Assembly (NCBI RefSeq): GCF_000715075.1
Contig: NC_134097.1
Coordinates: 67,985,190-68,049,189, forward strand
Length of the DNA: 64,000 bases
Direction of reading: 5' to 3'
Origin: Nicotiana tabacum
Lineage: Eukaryota; Streptophyta; Magnoliopsida; Solanales; Solanaceae
Shown: one piece after another, positions 1 to 11,544 of the stretch
Layout: every line of letters begins with the position of its first letter
Numbering within the stretch: the stretch's first letter is position 1
The notes under the pieces: generated by a model
What the model saw: the letters and a program-made list of their open reading frames with translations, nothing else
The model's database searches: none
What the model was told of the DNA's origin: nothing
Translations under genes and position numbers: made by a program

Positions 1-518
1 TTTATTAATGGTTTGGGCTGAATGGGGAAAAGAAAAGAAAAACAATAGAGAGACTTACCTGGGGCCTTAGCGTGTTGGACAACGCCAAGTCATGTAAGGT
101 GCGATAGCTGGAGATCGCGAGGCAGCGTGAGGGGCAGTGTTTGGATGCTGCGAGGCTATATGAAACACATAACTAGTGGTGCTGTAAAGGTTGTATCGCG
201 GAGGCTAGGGCGCCAAGCTTGGAGCGGAAGATAGCACAATTCAACATCTGGGGCACTGGATTTTTAGAGTGGGGCGGGGAAGTGTTTCATTATAGTCAGG
301 CGACACGAGGCGCGCTAAGAGTAGACTTCGCCCCATGATGGCTCGATATTTTCTTATTTGTTTTGCACCCTTTTAGCTTGTTTAGGACCCCCAATCACAT
401 CGTTCTTCCAAGTAGCTCCACTACCTTTAAAAATACGACAAATACACACAAAACTCACTTGTTAGTCCGCCTCAATATCAAACAAAAACAAAAACAAAAC
501 AAAATCTACGCTAAAAAT
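1..518 (-). other. 3' noncoding region of element A
   Basis: No reading frame of note is seen downstream of the integrase stop. The minus strand contains a good splice-donor consensus (CAGGTAAGT) near position 60, about 590 bases past the integrase end. Element B has a similar donor in a comparable place. Athila-type elements often carry an env-like reading frame here that is expressed by splicing; none is visible before the window ends. Confidence 0.45.
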
Positions 519-619
519 TAGGTTGCCTCCTAATAAGAGACTTAGTTAATGGCATGGAATGATGAATACAACACGACCATGGGTTGCTTCCCAGGATGCG
601 CCCGATTTAACATCGGCAT
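519..619 (-). repeat. Paired GGAGGCAACC motif downstream of integrase (element A)
   Basis: Two related copies lie at 580-619 and 519-554 on the minus strand. Each has a GTTAA-type start, a short variable middle and a GAGGCAACC or GAAGCAACCC end. Element B carries the same pair at 14596-14697, also directly after integrase. The repetition in two diverged elements suggests a conserved RNA signal rather than chance; the role is unknown. Confidence 0.6.
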
Positions 620-647
620 GATACAGGCTTTCAGAATTACACTTCGC

Positions 648-1800
648 TCACATATTGGGCTCTTCCGGGTATATCACATCTTTCTCCCCTTTTTCTTCAA
701 TCATTCCAATGTAGTGTTTTAACCTTTTCCTATTCACTTTAAACCTCTCCGTCCCATCTTCAGACTCAATTTCTACTGCTAAATTTGGGAACACTTGCAT
801 AACTCTAAATGGTCCCGACCATCTAGATTTCAGCTTATCTGGAAATAATCTCAATCTCGAGTTGTATAAAAACACTAGATCTCTGGGTTTGAATTTACTA
901 TCTAGAATGTGCTTATCATGCATCATCTTCATCCTTTCCTTGTACAATCTTGTACTCTCGAATGCATGGAATCAGAACTCCTCGAGTTCAGGTAACTTTG
1001 TAACTCTACTTGTGTCTGCGGTTTCTATATCCAAATTCAACTTCCACAATGCCCATAAGGCTTTATGCCCATGCTCCACCAAAAGATGGCAGGATTTTCT
1101 AAACATGAACTTGTATGGAGACATACCAATTGGAGTTTTAAATGTTGTGCGGTAAGACCATAACACATCATCCAACTTCCTTACCCAATTAGTCCGAGTC
1201 GTATTTACTGTCTTGGTCAAGACACTTTTGATTTCCCTGTTGGACACTTCCACTTGCTCGCTCATTTGCGGGTGGTAAGGTGTGGCAACCCTATGGCGAA
1301 CTCCATACTTTTCTAACAGCCTTGCGAACACTCAACTGTAGAAATGAGTTCCACTATCACTTATTATAGCTGAGTGCCAAACCGTGTGAAAATATTTTTC
1401 CTTAGAAATCATATCACTCCTTTGGCATCATTTGTTGGAACAGCCACAACTTCAACCCATTTGGAGACATAGTCAACTGCTACCAATATGTACTTGTTAC
1501 CATACGAGCTAACAAATGGTCCCATAAAATCAATCCCCCACACGTCAAACACTTCCACCTCTTGAATTGTAGTCATCAACATCTCATGACGGTAAGATAT
1601 GTTGCTGGTTCTTTGGCACTCATCACAACTTTTCACCCAGGAATGAGCATCCTTGAATAGAGTCAGTCAATAATAACCCGACTCCAATACCTTAGCCGTT
1701 ATTTGAATTCCTCCAAAGTGCCCACCATATGGCAAAGCGTGGCAGGCCTACAAAATAGAAGATTGATCTTTCTCGGTGATACACCTTCGGATCATGTTAT
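648..1800 (-). pseudogene. Integrase (element A), broken
   Basis: This was the integrase that inserts the cDNA into the chromosome. On the minus strand the zinc-binding domain is visible around 1610-1760 (AYHALPYGGHFGG, then KSCDECQR), giving the His-His-Cys-Cys set. The catalytic core follows: first Asp in WGIDFMGPF, second in ISDSGTHF, and the Glu in [12 protein letters not shown]. The C-terminal domain ends at 648 with a KHYIGMIEEKG-type tail. It is broken by a stop before AYHA (near 1748), another just after SGTHFYS (about 1332) and frame changes near 1400 and 960. Catalytic residues appear present, so inactivation is by truncation rather than active-site loss. Confidence 0.85.
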
Positions 1801-1829
1801 CCACACATATTTTAAAAGTAAAGGTTCAT

Positions 1830-2336
1830 CTAGTAATAAGACTGACAACCACGAAAAAACTTTTTCTTTTTAATCAAAGAGAGTTCATAAGGTACAATAC
1901 CGCTTGCCAAATAGTTAGCAATATTAGCATACCAAGGCATCTCCTCTATTGCCACTACTAGTAATTGTTCATCCAGGAATGTGTCTGTTACATTTTCAAC
2001 CTCTACGTTCTTTTCAACTCCCTCCAACCTTAAAAGGTGGTCTGCCATTTGGTTCTCCATTCCTTTCCTATTGTGGATCTCCAAATCGAATTCTTGTAGC
2101 AAAAGAACCCAACATATTAAGCGTGGATTTTACTCCTTCTTTGTTATCAAGTACCTAAGTGCTACATGGTCAGTATAAACAATCACTTTTGAACCTATCA
2201 AATAAGACATGAATTTGTCGAATGCAAACGATACCGCCAATATCTCTTTCTAAGTCACCGTATAATTGAGTTGTACACCGCTTAGGGTTCATCTTGCATA
2301 GTAAATTAGGTACACCATTTTGTCCTTTCGCTACCC
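1830..2336 (-). pseudogene. RNase H domain (element A), broken
   Basis: This is the remnant of the RNase H that degrades the RNA template during reverse transcription. The end of the domain is clear at 1830-2102 ([26 protein letters not shown]), matching the conserved VADHLSRL region of gypsy RNase H. The middle portion (2103-2336) is crowded with stops. The N-terminal Asp of the domain lies just upstream in the MSDASDYAL segment at about 2340-2375. It lies between reverse transcriptase and integrase, as expected. Confidence 0.75.
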
Positions 2337-3400
2337 CTAAGTTGCTTTTAAAGCATAGTCACTCGCATCAGACATCGGCTTAAACAGTTGCTCCCATTCG
2401 GGTGCAACAATGATTGGTGCAGTCACCAGTATCTCCTTCAGCTCCTCAAAAGCTAACTTGCAATCATTAGAAAACACAAAGGGGTGATCCTTTTCAAGAA
2501 GTTTACATAAGGTGTTAGAAATTTTAGAGAAATCCTCTATAAATCGCCTATAGAAACCAGCGTGGCCAAGGAAACTTCTTACTGCCTTGACCGAAGTGGG
2601 CGGTGGCAACTTCTCTATCACATCAACCTTAGCATGGTCGACCTCAATAGCCTTAATTGACGCTCGATGTCCCAAAACTATATCTTCTTGTACCATAAAA
2701 TGACACTTCTCCCAATTCAGCACCAGGTTTGTCTCCACACACCTTTTCAACACTCTTTTCAAATTGTTAAGACAATTATCGAATGAATTCCCCACCACTG
2801 AGAAATCGTCCATAAAAACGTCCATAATATCTTCAACCATATCAGTGAAAATTGCTAGCATACACTTCTAGAAAGTGGCTGGTGCATTGCATAAGCCAAA
2901 CAGCATTCTTCGAAAGGCAAATATGCCATACAGACAAGTGAATGACGTTTTTTCTCGATCTTCAGGGGCTATTGTGATATTATTGTACCCCGAATATCTA
3001 TCCAAAAAGCAAAAGTGATACCTCCATGCCAATCTATACAACATTTGCTTAATGAACAGCAGGGGAAAATGATCCTTCTAGGTGGCAATGTTCAATTTTC
3101 TGTAATCCATAAAAATTCACCAACCCGTGACTGTACGAGTAGTGATCAACTCATTATTCTCATTCTGTACAACAGTCATGCCACCTTTCTTCAGAACACA
3201 TTGGACTGGTCTTACCTAGACGCTATCCGAGATAGGAAAATTATTCTCGCATCCAGCCACTTAATCACTTCCTTCTTCACCACTTCCTTTATGTTCGGGT
3301 TCAACCTTCTTTGATATTCCCTAGAAGGATTGTTCCCCTCTTCCAAGAGAATCTTATGCATAAAACAGGTCGGGATGATACCCTTAATGTCTGCCATGGT
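2337..3400 (-). pseudogene. Reverse transcriptase (element A), broken
   Basis: The reverse transcriptase remnant begins near 3397 with the HKILLEEG and RRLNPNIKEVVKKEVIKWLDA motifs and is badly damaged between 3212 and 2870. It is then open from 2861 to 2337. The catalytic box reads VFMDDFSVVG (Asp-Asp codons near 2805-2810), followed by EKCHFMV and the SVKAVRSFLGHAGFYRRFIEDFSK thumb/connection motif. These are typical of Ty3/gypsy enzymes. The active-site aspartates are kept although the frame is lost upstream. Confidence 0.87.
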
Positions 3401-4428
3401 CCAATAAATAGTAGTCTTACATTCTTATAACAGCTATAAGAGTTGTTTATCTGCATAGCAAATAAACCAGATGAGATAATAACAGGTAAAATAGAGTTAG
3501 GCCCAAAGAAATAATACCTACGGTGAGCTGGAAACGACTTCAGGTCCAAAGGTGGTGGCTTCTTTATTGAAGGCTTCACAGCGGTGTTTCTCTTTCTTCT
3601 AAGTATAGTGGCTCAAACTGAGGCTCCCTTTCCAGAACCATTGACCTTCGAGAGTTATAACCCACTCTGCCGACGCTTCACCATCCACTTCTTTCCAATT
3701 CATCAAACAAGCTTCTAATGGGTTTCTGACATTAAGAGTCTTATCATTCTCTTGTAGTATCACATCAATTGCCTCCACTAGCGAACAATTTGCAAATTCG
3801 ATGGGCCTCCTCATAGATTAGTGAACATTGAATATTATTTCTTCATTATTCAACCTCATTTTCAATTCTCGAGTCTCATAGTCAATCAATCATCTCCGAG
3901 TGGCTAAAAAAGACCTTCCCAACATTATGGGTATTTCTTCGTCAACCTGGCAATCAAGAATAACAAAATAAGCAGGAAATACAAACTTCCCCAGTCGAAT
4001 GAACACATCATCTAGAATTCTTATTGGCATTTTCACTGTGCCGTCAGCTAGTTGTAGAAACATTAAGGTTGGTCTAGCTCTTCCAATGTCTAACTTTGTG
4101 TAGATTGCCAAGGGCATCAAGTTAATACTAGCTCTCACGTCACACAATGCTTTAGCAAAAGCATAAATTTCAATTGTGCATGGGATAGTGAAACTACCGG
4201 GGCAGACAACTTTTAAGCCATAGGTTTTGTCACTACCACAATGCAAGTTTGAATTAGAGTTACAGTAGACAGGTTGTGGAAGTCAAACTTTCGAGACATC
4301 AAATCCTTCATCATTTTAGCATAGCCTGGCATTTCCCTTAAAGAAACCATCAGCGGAATATTCAATTGAATTTGTCTGAGCATTTCCATGAATTTCCTGT
4401 ATTGATCATTTTTATTTTGCTTTTCCAA
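3401..4428 (-). pseudogene. Protease and linker region (element A), active site altered
   Basis: The aspartic protease remnant reads on the minus strand from 4428 to 3890. It contains [22 protein letters not shown], then [14 protein letters not shown], and ends with [17 protein letters not shown]. In element B the active site reads CDLGAS; here it reads CDVRAS, so the glycine after the catalytic Asp has become arginine. A less conserved linker (3814-3301) with stops joins it to reverse transcriptase. The segment 4428-4213 ([16 protein letters not shown]) is the conserved stretch that precedes the protease in Athila-type polyproteins. Confidence 0.78.
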
Positions 4429-6070
4429 CCTTTGAGGGAATGGTGCTGGACGTAGCTTCTACCCACTTCTCTGTGTCTTTTCCTGATTAGAAGTCTTTCC
4501 TATTACCTGTTCTAGGAACTATTCAATTTCCTTCTCTTTGCCTTTGTCAACTTATGCTTATTTAATTACAACCTATGTGATCTCCGTCGACTCATCAATC
4601 TTGAATGGCACTGGAGTAAGTGGCAATGCGTCTCTATTAGATTAAGCAACTTCTTTCTCTTTGTCCAAATCCTTACATTACTGAGACTCACTGCCATTAA
4701 CTAATTCAGATTATGCTCTTTTGGATTGATGTTTGTGTCTACAGACAACATTCCTTGTGGGAATTTTTCAAATCCATGGACAACTGGCCTAATTGAACTT
4801 CAATGCCTTTAATAGCTGAGTCATGTGTGGATAACTTTTCTTGCATCCTTCCATTTGTACAAATGATTTGTCGCAGCATGCCCTTGACTTCTATCATATT
4901 ACTGTCATCCTATCTAGTCACCTGCTGTTGATGAGGCTGTTGGTAATCCAACTGTTGTTGGTGCTGTTGATTGTAACCTTGCTGCCTTTGATAGGGCACA
5001 ACTTGGCCTTGAGGTCATGCTCCCACAGGGATTTGTATTGTACTATTGTTGGGTTGGTCTGTACTGCTGATTCTGAGGTCCACATTGCTTTCCACCTTGC
5101 CTCTAACACTCCAAATTATTTATGTAATTCATGTCTTCTCTGAAGCCCTGGTTATCATTTTTTCCACTCTACGTGCAAACATACGACTGATTGATGCAGG
5201 GAGCGCATAGGACTCCATTTGTTGTGTCAACAATATGAATCTATTTCATGCCCATCTCATCAATTTTCTTTGTCAACAAGCTCATCTAGGTCATGAGAAT
5301 GTGCATTTGTATTGTTTGGCTCAAGAGCAACAGAATGCACTATTGGAGTGAGTGTTGTATCCCTCGTCATCGGGCCTGAAATTTGAGCCATATTGTCAAG
5401 AAGAATCTTACACTTTATGTGTGATTTTCTCAAGAATGCACTCCCGACTAAAGCATCTACATTGGCCTTCAGACTGTTAGCCAAACACATATAGAATCTC
5501 TGTCCTAGCATCTGATCCCAGATGCCATGTATGGACACATCACCAACATACCCTTAACCTTTCCCAGGTTTCTTGCAAAGTTTCAGTTGGTTTCTGGCTG
5601 AACTGCAATATCTCATCATTTTCCTTGTTTAGGTGGATAGAACTTGTTTAAGAACTGCTTGACTAGTTCCTCCCAAGTTGCAATGGAGTTTATTGGGAGC
5701 GAATTTAGCCAAGTTTCAGCCTCCCCAATCACTGAGAATGGAAACAGTAACAATCTAATTGATTCGAGTGACACATTTGACTATCTTTGAGTGATACAAA
5801 TTGATAGGAAATTCTTCAGATGTTGTTGTGGGTCTTCGATGTAAGACCACGAAGAACAGATTTGTCATGCAGCAAGTGCAGTATATTGTTTATATTTTGA
5901 AAATTCTCCGTTTGTATCGGAGGGACTACAATTACAGTTGCCAGATTGTCAATAGTTGGTTGCGCCCAATCATATAGAGCAGCCTCCGGCACAAGGGGTG
6001 CTACCACTCTGATGTTTGGGTCAACTTAATTATTTATATTGTTCCTGTTGAGGTTCTCGATGTCACCTAT
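4429..6070 (-). pseudogene. Gag (element A), start codon lost and multiply broken
   Basis: The capsid polyprotein remnant is recognised by comparison with element B. The region 6007-5816 contains LYDWAQPTIDNLATVIVVPPIQTENFQ, and 5538-5260 contains MLGQRFYMCLANSLKANVDA. The position that is ATG GGT GAC in element B reads ATA GGT GAC here (codon at 6068-6070), so the start is mutated. A glutamine- and asparagine-rich, low-complexity stretch lies near 4918-5040. Several stops and frame changes break the gene. It is adjacent to the primer site and leader, as expected for gag. Confidence 0.78.
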
Positions 6071-6327
6071 TTCAATTTCAATTTGTTTGACCTATTTTAG
6101 TTGTTTGTCCTTCTTGTTAGCCCGACTCAATGTCCTGAATGCTTTCGCGGGATCTAAGAGACCTTCAAATAGTTCACCAGTTCTCAAGGAGCTTCTACGC
6201 ATGCACCTAAGACACAAAAGAATTCAAACGTGAGAATTTTAATGGAAATATTTTTAGCACCACGGAAAATCAATCTAACTAAAAATCCTAGCAATTCTTT
6301 CAAGTTGTAACGAATAAAACTGTTAGT

Positions 6328-6345
6328 TCCCCGACAACGGAGCCA
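6328..6345 (-). other. Primer binding site, tRNA-Asp type (element A)
   Basis: The minus strand reads TGGCTCCGTTGTCGGGGA, which differs at two positions from the Athila tRNA-Asp site TGGCGCCGTTGCCGGGGA. It lies five bases downstream of the LTR end, so it fixes the LTR boundary and element orientation. Confidence 0.85.
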
Positions 6346-6350
6346 AAATT

Positions 6351-7626
6351 TGATCACGCCCACCAACTATGCCTTATAAAAAGGACTAAGCGTTCGCTAC
6401 AAAAATAATTCAGTTCAAGAGTCCGGAGTTGAATCCGATAGAGAACTCACCTATTTGCCACAACTTTTCGGTATTACTATTGATAAGCTCAGACAACTTT
6501 TAGAGTTCAATATTTGATTTGTGAATTGAAAATAATTACTTAACTAAGAAAAAATGATAGTGAAAACTATCAATTAGCAAGTATGAGGCTGAATCAAGGA
6601 TAATAAGATCTAGGGTTTACGATTTTCCTAATTGCCGGATTAATTCCTGACATGTTAGCTATAATCTCATCATAACACCCTCTAAAGATGATGACTTCTT
6701 GTTTACCGCAATTATCTCTTAATAAATTATGATAATTTACAAGAAGTATTCTCTCGAACTACTCAAGCTGACAATTCGTACAACTCATAAATATCACGCT
6801 AAAGATTCGTTATCTCTAATCCCGCTTTCAATTAATATCTTAACTTACTCAAAAGTGGAGTTGTTCAACAATAATCTAATCAAGTGTTCTCTCTCAAACA
6901 ACACAAGATAACTAGACACGATTAATCAAGGGCCCTTCAATTAACCACAAGAAACACATTGTTGAACAATTAAAGAGTAAAAATGTCTCAATTATATCAA
7001 AACGCAATCAAGATTTCATCCAACAATTAATTCTATTAATCCTAGATGATGGGTTTAGCTACTTATAACTGTGTAAATAATCACCGTAATATCTAAAAGC
7101 ATTAAATTACAAATTAAAAGAAAGCGGAGAGAAAAACTCAAGTGATTCGTGCTTCCAAAGTGTTCTGTAGCCTCTTGCCTATCTACTGATGCCTAACCCC
7201 TCAAAAACTAACTTTCAAAGGTATTTATAGGATTGGGGCCGAAGTCTACATGTCCAAAACTAGTGAGAAAATAAAATTGGCTCGGATAGCAAAGGCACTG
7301 TTAGAGGTGCCAACATTTCTGCTTGAGGCACTGTTAGGGACGCCAATGTTTTTGCGAGAGAAACTGTCAAGGGTTCCAATGACAGTGCATTGGACAAGGC
7401 CTTGCACTGTCTATGGCCATGACTTGTCATTGCCTTGCACGTCTTCTTCTATTGATCTATTTTGTAGCTCAGAGGTACCATTTCGTGCAACTTTTCTTCA
7501 ATTCATGTCCAAGCATTTTTACACGTGAAATAAGCCCTATTATGCTCAATTGTCACACAAATTAACATCCAAAAAACAAGCAAGTAGGGTAAATAATGTA
7601 AAAATATATGAAATTATAGCACAACA
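6351..7626 (-). repeat. 5' LTR of element A
   Basis: On the minus strand the LTR ends in TGATCA directly before the primer site. Its likely start is TGTTGTGC at 7626; that end is chosen by the TG rule and is less certain. The part from 6351 to about 7070 is recognisably the reverse complement of the end of element B's LTR (about 8190-8882), including a shared AGGGCCCTTGATTAATCGTG string. The U3 parts of A and B are not alike. Confidence 0.7.
7221..7230 (-). promoter_or_regulatory. TATA box in LTR of element A
   Basis: The minus strand reads CTATAAATAC within the LTR at a position compatible with a U3/R promoter. It is a sequence match only. Confidence 0.45.
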
Positions 7627-7719
7627 TCACGGGTCAACCCGGTACTGATAGTAGACTATAATTATGCAAATTAAATACTATTTACACTCTAATTTGGCCG
7701 CACTTTATCAATGTTTGAA

Positions 7720-8882
7720 TGTTAAAATATAACAAAAGTCTTTATGTTTTGCAGGAGCTACTCCGAGCTATGAAGAAGCTAAAGAGTGTTTTGGAGTCAA
7801 TATGTAGCATGAAAGGCCAATCGGAGGACAGCACGGACGAAAAGGAGAAAGAAAAGAAAGTGGGAAAATCCCCTCCAGGTTCACGGATGCAGATTGACCG
7901 TGCACTGGGCTGCACATTGAGGCAGAATGCTGGGTGAAATCCGCAGTCCGATATGCGGTCCAATCCGCGGACGAGCGGACGAAAGCCAATAACCCAGGGT
8001 TTATTACTTCTAGGGAAACTAACCTAAACCTATATGAAGCCTAATTCATCCAAAAGAGGGGGACAACAATTTTTAGAGAGATTTTGAAGGCAAGAACACG
8101 GAAGAAAGACAGAGAATTTCCTTAGAGTTTATATCTTCTTCTTTTTAATTCCATTGTTGATTAGGACTTTCTATAGTGAATTTTTATATATAAGTATGAG
8201 TAGCTAAACCCGTCATCTAGGGTTGATGGAACCAATTATTGGATGAAATCTTGACTCTGTTTTGATAAAATGGAGCCGTTTTTACTCTATGATTATTCAA
8301 CTACGTGTTGTCTCGTGATTAATTGAAAGGGCCCTTGATTAATCGTGTCTAGTTATCTTGTTTTGCTTGATAAAGAACACTTGGTTAGATTATTGTTGAA
8401 CAACACTACTTTCGGGTAAGTTAAGAGATTAATTACTTGAATTTAATATTAGGGTTAGAGATAACGAAGCTTTGGTGGGATAATTCTGAGTTGCATAAAT
8501 TGTTAACTAGAGTAGTTCGAGAGATAATTGCGGTAGCACAAAACTCATATTCATTATAGAGTGTTACAACGAGATTATAGCTAACGTGTCAGGAATTAAT
8601 CCGACAATTGGGGAAATCAATAACCCTAGACCATTTTACCATTGAATTCAACGCTATTCTTGATTATTGCTAGTTTTATTGTCATTTTTCCTTAGTTAAA
8701 TAAATTCTATTAATTATCCATTAAAAATCTTGCATCTAGGAATTGTTTTAGCTTATCATTAGCAGTACTAAAAGTTGTAGTAAATAGGTTAGTAACCTAT
8801 GGGATTCGACTCCGGACTTGGACTGGATTATATTTGCAGCGACGGCTTAGTCCTTTTTATAAGGCATAGTTGGGTGTGATCA
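7720..8882 (+). repeat. 5' LTR of element B
   Basis: The LTR ends with TGTGATCA at 8882, five bases before the primer site. Its start is uncertain; TGTTAAAATA at 7720 is the best TG-type candidate. The region 7936-7980 holds several CCGCGGA-like words that recur in the 3' noncoding part of the same element (14873-14990). The last 700 bp form the inverted partner of element A's LTR. Confidence 0.65.
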
Positions 8883-8887
8883 AATTT

Positions 8888-8905
8888 TGGCACCGTTGCC
8901 GGGGA
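8888..8905 (+). other. Primer binding site, tRNA-Asp type (element B)
   Basis: The site reads TGGCACCGTTGCCGGGGA, one mismatch from the standard Athila tRNA-Asp primer site. It is five bases past the LTR end. Confidence 0.9.
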
Positions 8906-9161
8906 ACTAACGGTGTTATTTATTGCAACTTGGAAGAATTGCTAGGATTATTAGTTTAGATCAATTTTCTGTGGTGTTAAAAATATTTCCATTGAAATTC
9001 TCACGTTTGAACTCTTTTGTGACTCAGGTGCATGCCTAGAAGCTCCTTGAGAACTGGTGAACTCTTTGAAGGACTCTTAATCCCGTGAAAGCATTTTGGA
9101 CATTGAACCGGGCTAACAAGAGGGCAAACAGTTAAAACAAAACGAACAATTCGAAATTGAA

Positions 9162-10770
9162 ATGGGTGACGTAGACAACGTCAACGGGAAAAACATGAAT
9201 GATCGAGATGACCCAAATATCGTAGTGGTAGCACTAGTTTCTCTCTATGATTGGGTGCAACCAACTGCTGACAACATGACCACAACAATTACAGTTCCTC
9301 ATATACAAGTAGAGACATTCCAGATTACGAACAACATGTTGCACCTATTGCAGAATAAAGGGTTGTTCTCCGGGTCATACATCGAAGACCCACAACAACA
9401 TCTGAAGAACTTTCTATCAATTTGTGTCACTCAAAGACAACCGAATGTGACTCCTGAGGCAATCAAATTATTATTGTTCCTATTCTCAGTGACTGGGGAG
9501 GCTCAGACTTGGTTGAATTCGCTCCCAATAAACTCCATTGCTACTTAGGAGGAACTAGTCAAGCAGTTCTTAAACAAGTTTTGTCTACCCAACAAATCTG
9601 TGAGGCAAATTAATGAGATATTTCAATTCAGGCAGAAATCGACTGAGACTTTGCAAGAAACCTGGGAGAGGTTTAAGGGTATGTTGGTAAAGTGTCTGCA
9701 CCATGACATTCCGTATCAAATGCTGGGATAGAGATTCTATATGGGTTTGGCTGATAGTCTGAAGGCCAATGTAGATGCCTCTACCAGAGGTGTATTCTTG
9801 AGCAAAACATTCATAGAGTGTAAGATTCTTCTTCACAAGATGTCTCAAAATTCAAGCTGGATGACGAGAGACACAACATTCACTCAAATAGTGCATTTTG
9901 TCGCTCTTGAGCCAAATAACACAAATGCAGAAAACATAGCCACTCTCATGACCCAGATGAGCTTGCTGACAAAGAAAATAGATGATATGGTTACGAAAGA
10001 GGTGCACATTTTTGATACCACAAATGGAGGATTATGCACTCCTTGCATAAACCAGTCATATGTGTGCTCGTGGAGTGGAGAGAATGACAACCAAATTTTC
10101 AGATAAGACATGAATTATGCCAATAATTTCGGAGATCAGAGGCAAGGTAGGCAGCAATGAGGACCAACATCAAACCAACAGTACAGACCAAACCAACCAT
10201 AGCACAACCCCAATCCAGGAGGAGCATGACCACAAGGCCAAGTCGTGCCTTATCAAAGGCAGCAGGGCTATAATCAGCGACACTAGCAACATTTGGCTTA
10301 CCAACCACCTCATCAACAACAGGAAAGTAGCATGATCGAAATCAGGGGCATGCTGCAATAACTCATTGGGACAAATGGAAATATGCAAGAGAAGTGAGCT
10401 GCACATGATTCTGCAATCAAAGTTCATTGAAACTCAATTGGGACATCTATCTATGGCCTTGAACAATTGCATACAAAAAACATTGCCTGCAGATACAAAT
10501 ATTAATCCAAAGGAATATAAGAGATTTAGACAAGGAGCAAGAAGTTGCTCAATCTAGGAGAGAGACAACGGAAACTACTCATGTTACTCTAGTTACATTA
10601 GAGACAAATGAGTTAGCAGAGCTCACCGAGGTTGTAATTGAACAGGCACATGTTGACAAGGGTAAGGATAAAGAAGGTAAACAACTCCCAGAACAGGTGG
10701 TAGAAAAAGCTTCCAACAAAGAAAAGACACAAAGTAATGGGCAGAGGTTTACTCCTGCACCATTCCCTTA
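9162..10770 (+). pseudogene. Gag (element B), broken by stops
   Basis: This is the capsid polyprotein. The start at 9162 (MGDVDNVNGKN) is the first ATG after the leader and aligns with element A. The conserved core reads EDPQQHLKNFLSIC, GEAQTWLNSLP and LQETWERFKGML, typical of the retrotransposon gag family. The frame is cut by a stop at 9547 (probably TGG to TAG), by a CAG to TAG change before RFYMGLAD (A still has Gln here), and by a stop near 10106. The C-terminal part, 10117-10770, is acidic and glutamine-rich with more breaks. Confidence 0.82.
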
Positions 10771-10774
10771 GAGG

Positions 10775-11541
10775 TTGGCAAAGCAAAAAAAAGATGATAA
10801 ATACAGAAAATTCATTGAAATGCTCAGACAAATTCAATTGAATATTCCACCGATGGATTCTTTGAGGGAAATTCCAGGGTATGCAAAAATGATGAAGGAC
10901 CTTATGTCGCAAAAATTTGACTTCCAGGACATGTCCACTATAACTCTGATGCAAACCTACAATGCGGTAGTGATGAGGTCCATGGCTCAAAAGGTGTCTG
11001 ATCCGGGTAGTTTCACTATCCCATGCACCATCAGGAGTTATGCTTTTGCTAAAGCATTATGTGACTTGGGAGCCAGTATAAACTTGATGTCATTGGCAGT
11101 CTATACAAAACTGGGCATTGGCAGCACTAGACCGACCTTAATGTTGCTACAACTGGCTGATTCACAGTCAAAAGACCGACATGAATTCTTGATGATGTGC
11201 TAGTTCAAGTAGGAAAATTTGTATTCCCTGCAGACTTCATCATTCTTGATTGTCAAGTGGATGAAGAGATACCAATTATTCTGGGAAGGCCGTTTTTAGC
11301 CACTGTGAGAGCATTGATTAATTGTGAGACTGGAGAATTGAAAATGAGGTTGAAAAATGAAGAGATAATATTCAATGTTCAACAATCTATGAGGAGACCC
11401 AACGAATTTGCAAATTGCTCACTAGTGAAGGTCGTAGATGTAATACTACATGAAGAGGATGAAACTATTAATGTCAGGGATCCGCTAGAAGCCTGCTTGA
11501 TGAATCTAGAAAATGTGGATGGTGAGGAGTTGGCAGAGTAG
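10775..11541 (+). pseudogene. Aspartic protease (element B), frameshifted
   Basis: The protease that processes the polyprotein. It contains [20 protein letters not shown] with an intact Asp-Leu-Gly-Ala active site near 11070, followed by [16 protein letters not shown] frameshift near 11175-11200 separates this from the second half ([32 protein letters not shown]). A stop at 11539-11541 breaks the frame again, probably TGG to TAG. Compared with A, the active site is preserved. Confidence 0.82.
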
Positions 11542-11544
11542 GTC

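Larger units (their letters stand above)
1..7626 (-). mobile_element. Element A: Athila-like Ty3/gypsy retrotransposon, 3' end outside window
   Basis: Read on the minus strand the order is 5' LTR (7626-6351), a tRNA-Asp-type primer site, gag, protease, reverse transcriptase, RNase H, integrase and a 3' noncoding region that runs off the window at base 1. This domain order with integrase last defines Ty3/gypsy. The tRNA-Asp primer site and protein motifs such as WGIDFMGPF and IPIMLGR match the Athila lineage as I know it. Every coding domain is interrupted by stops or frameshifts and the gag start codon is mutated, so the copy is a fossil. The 3' LTR is not visible. Confidence 0.88.
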
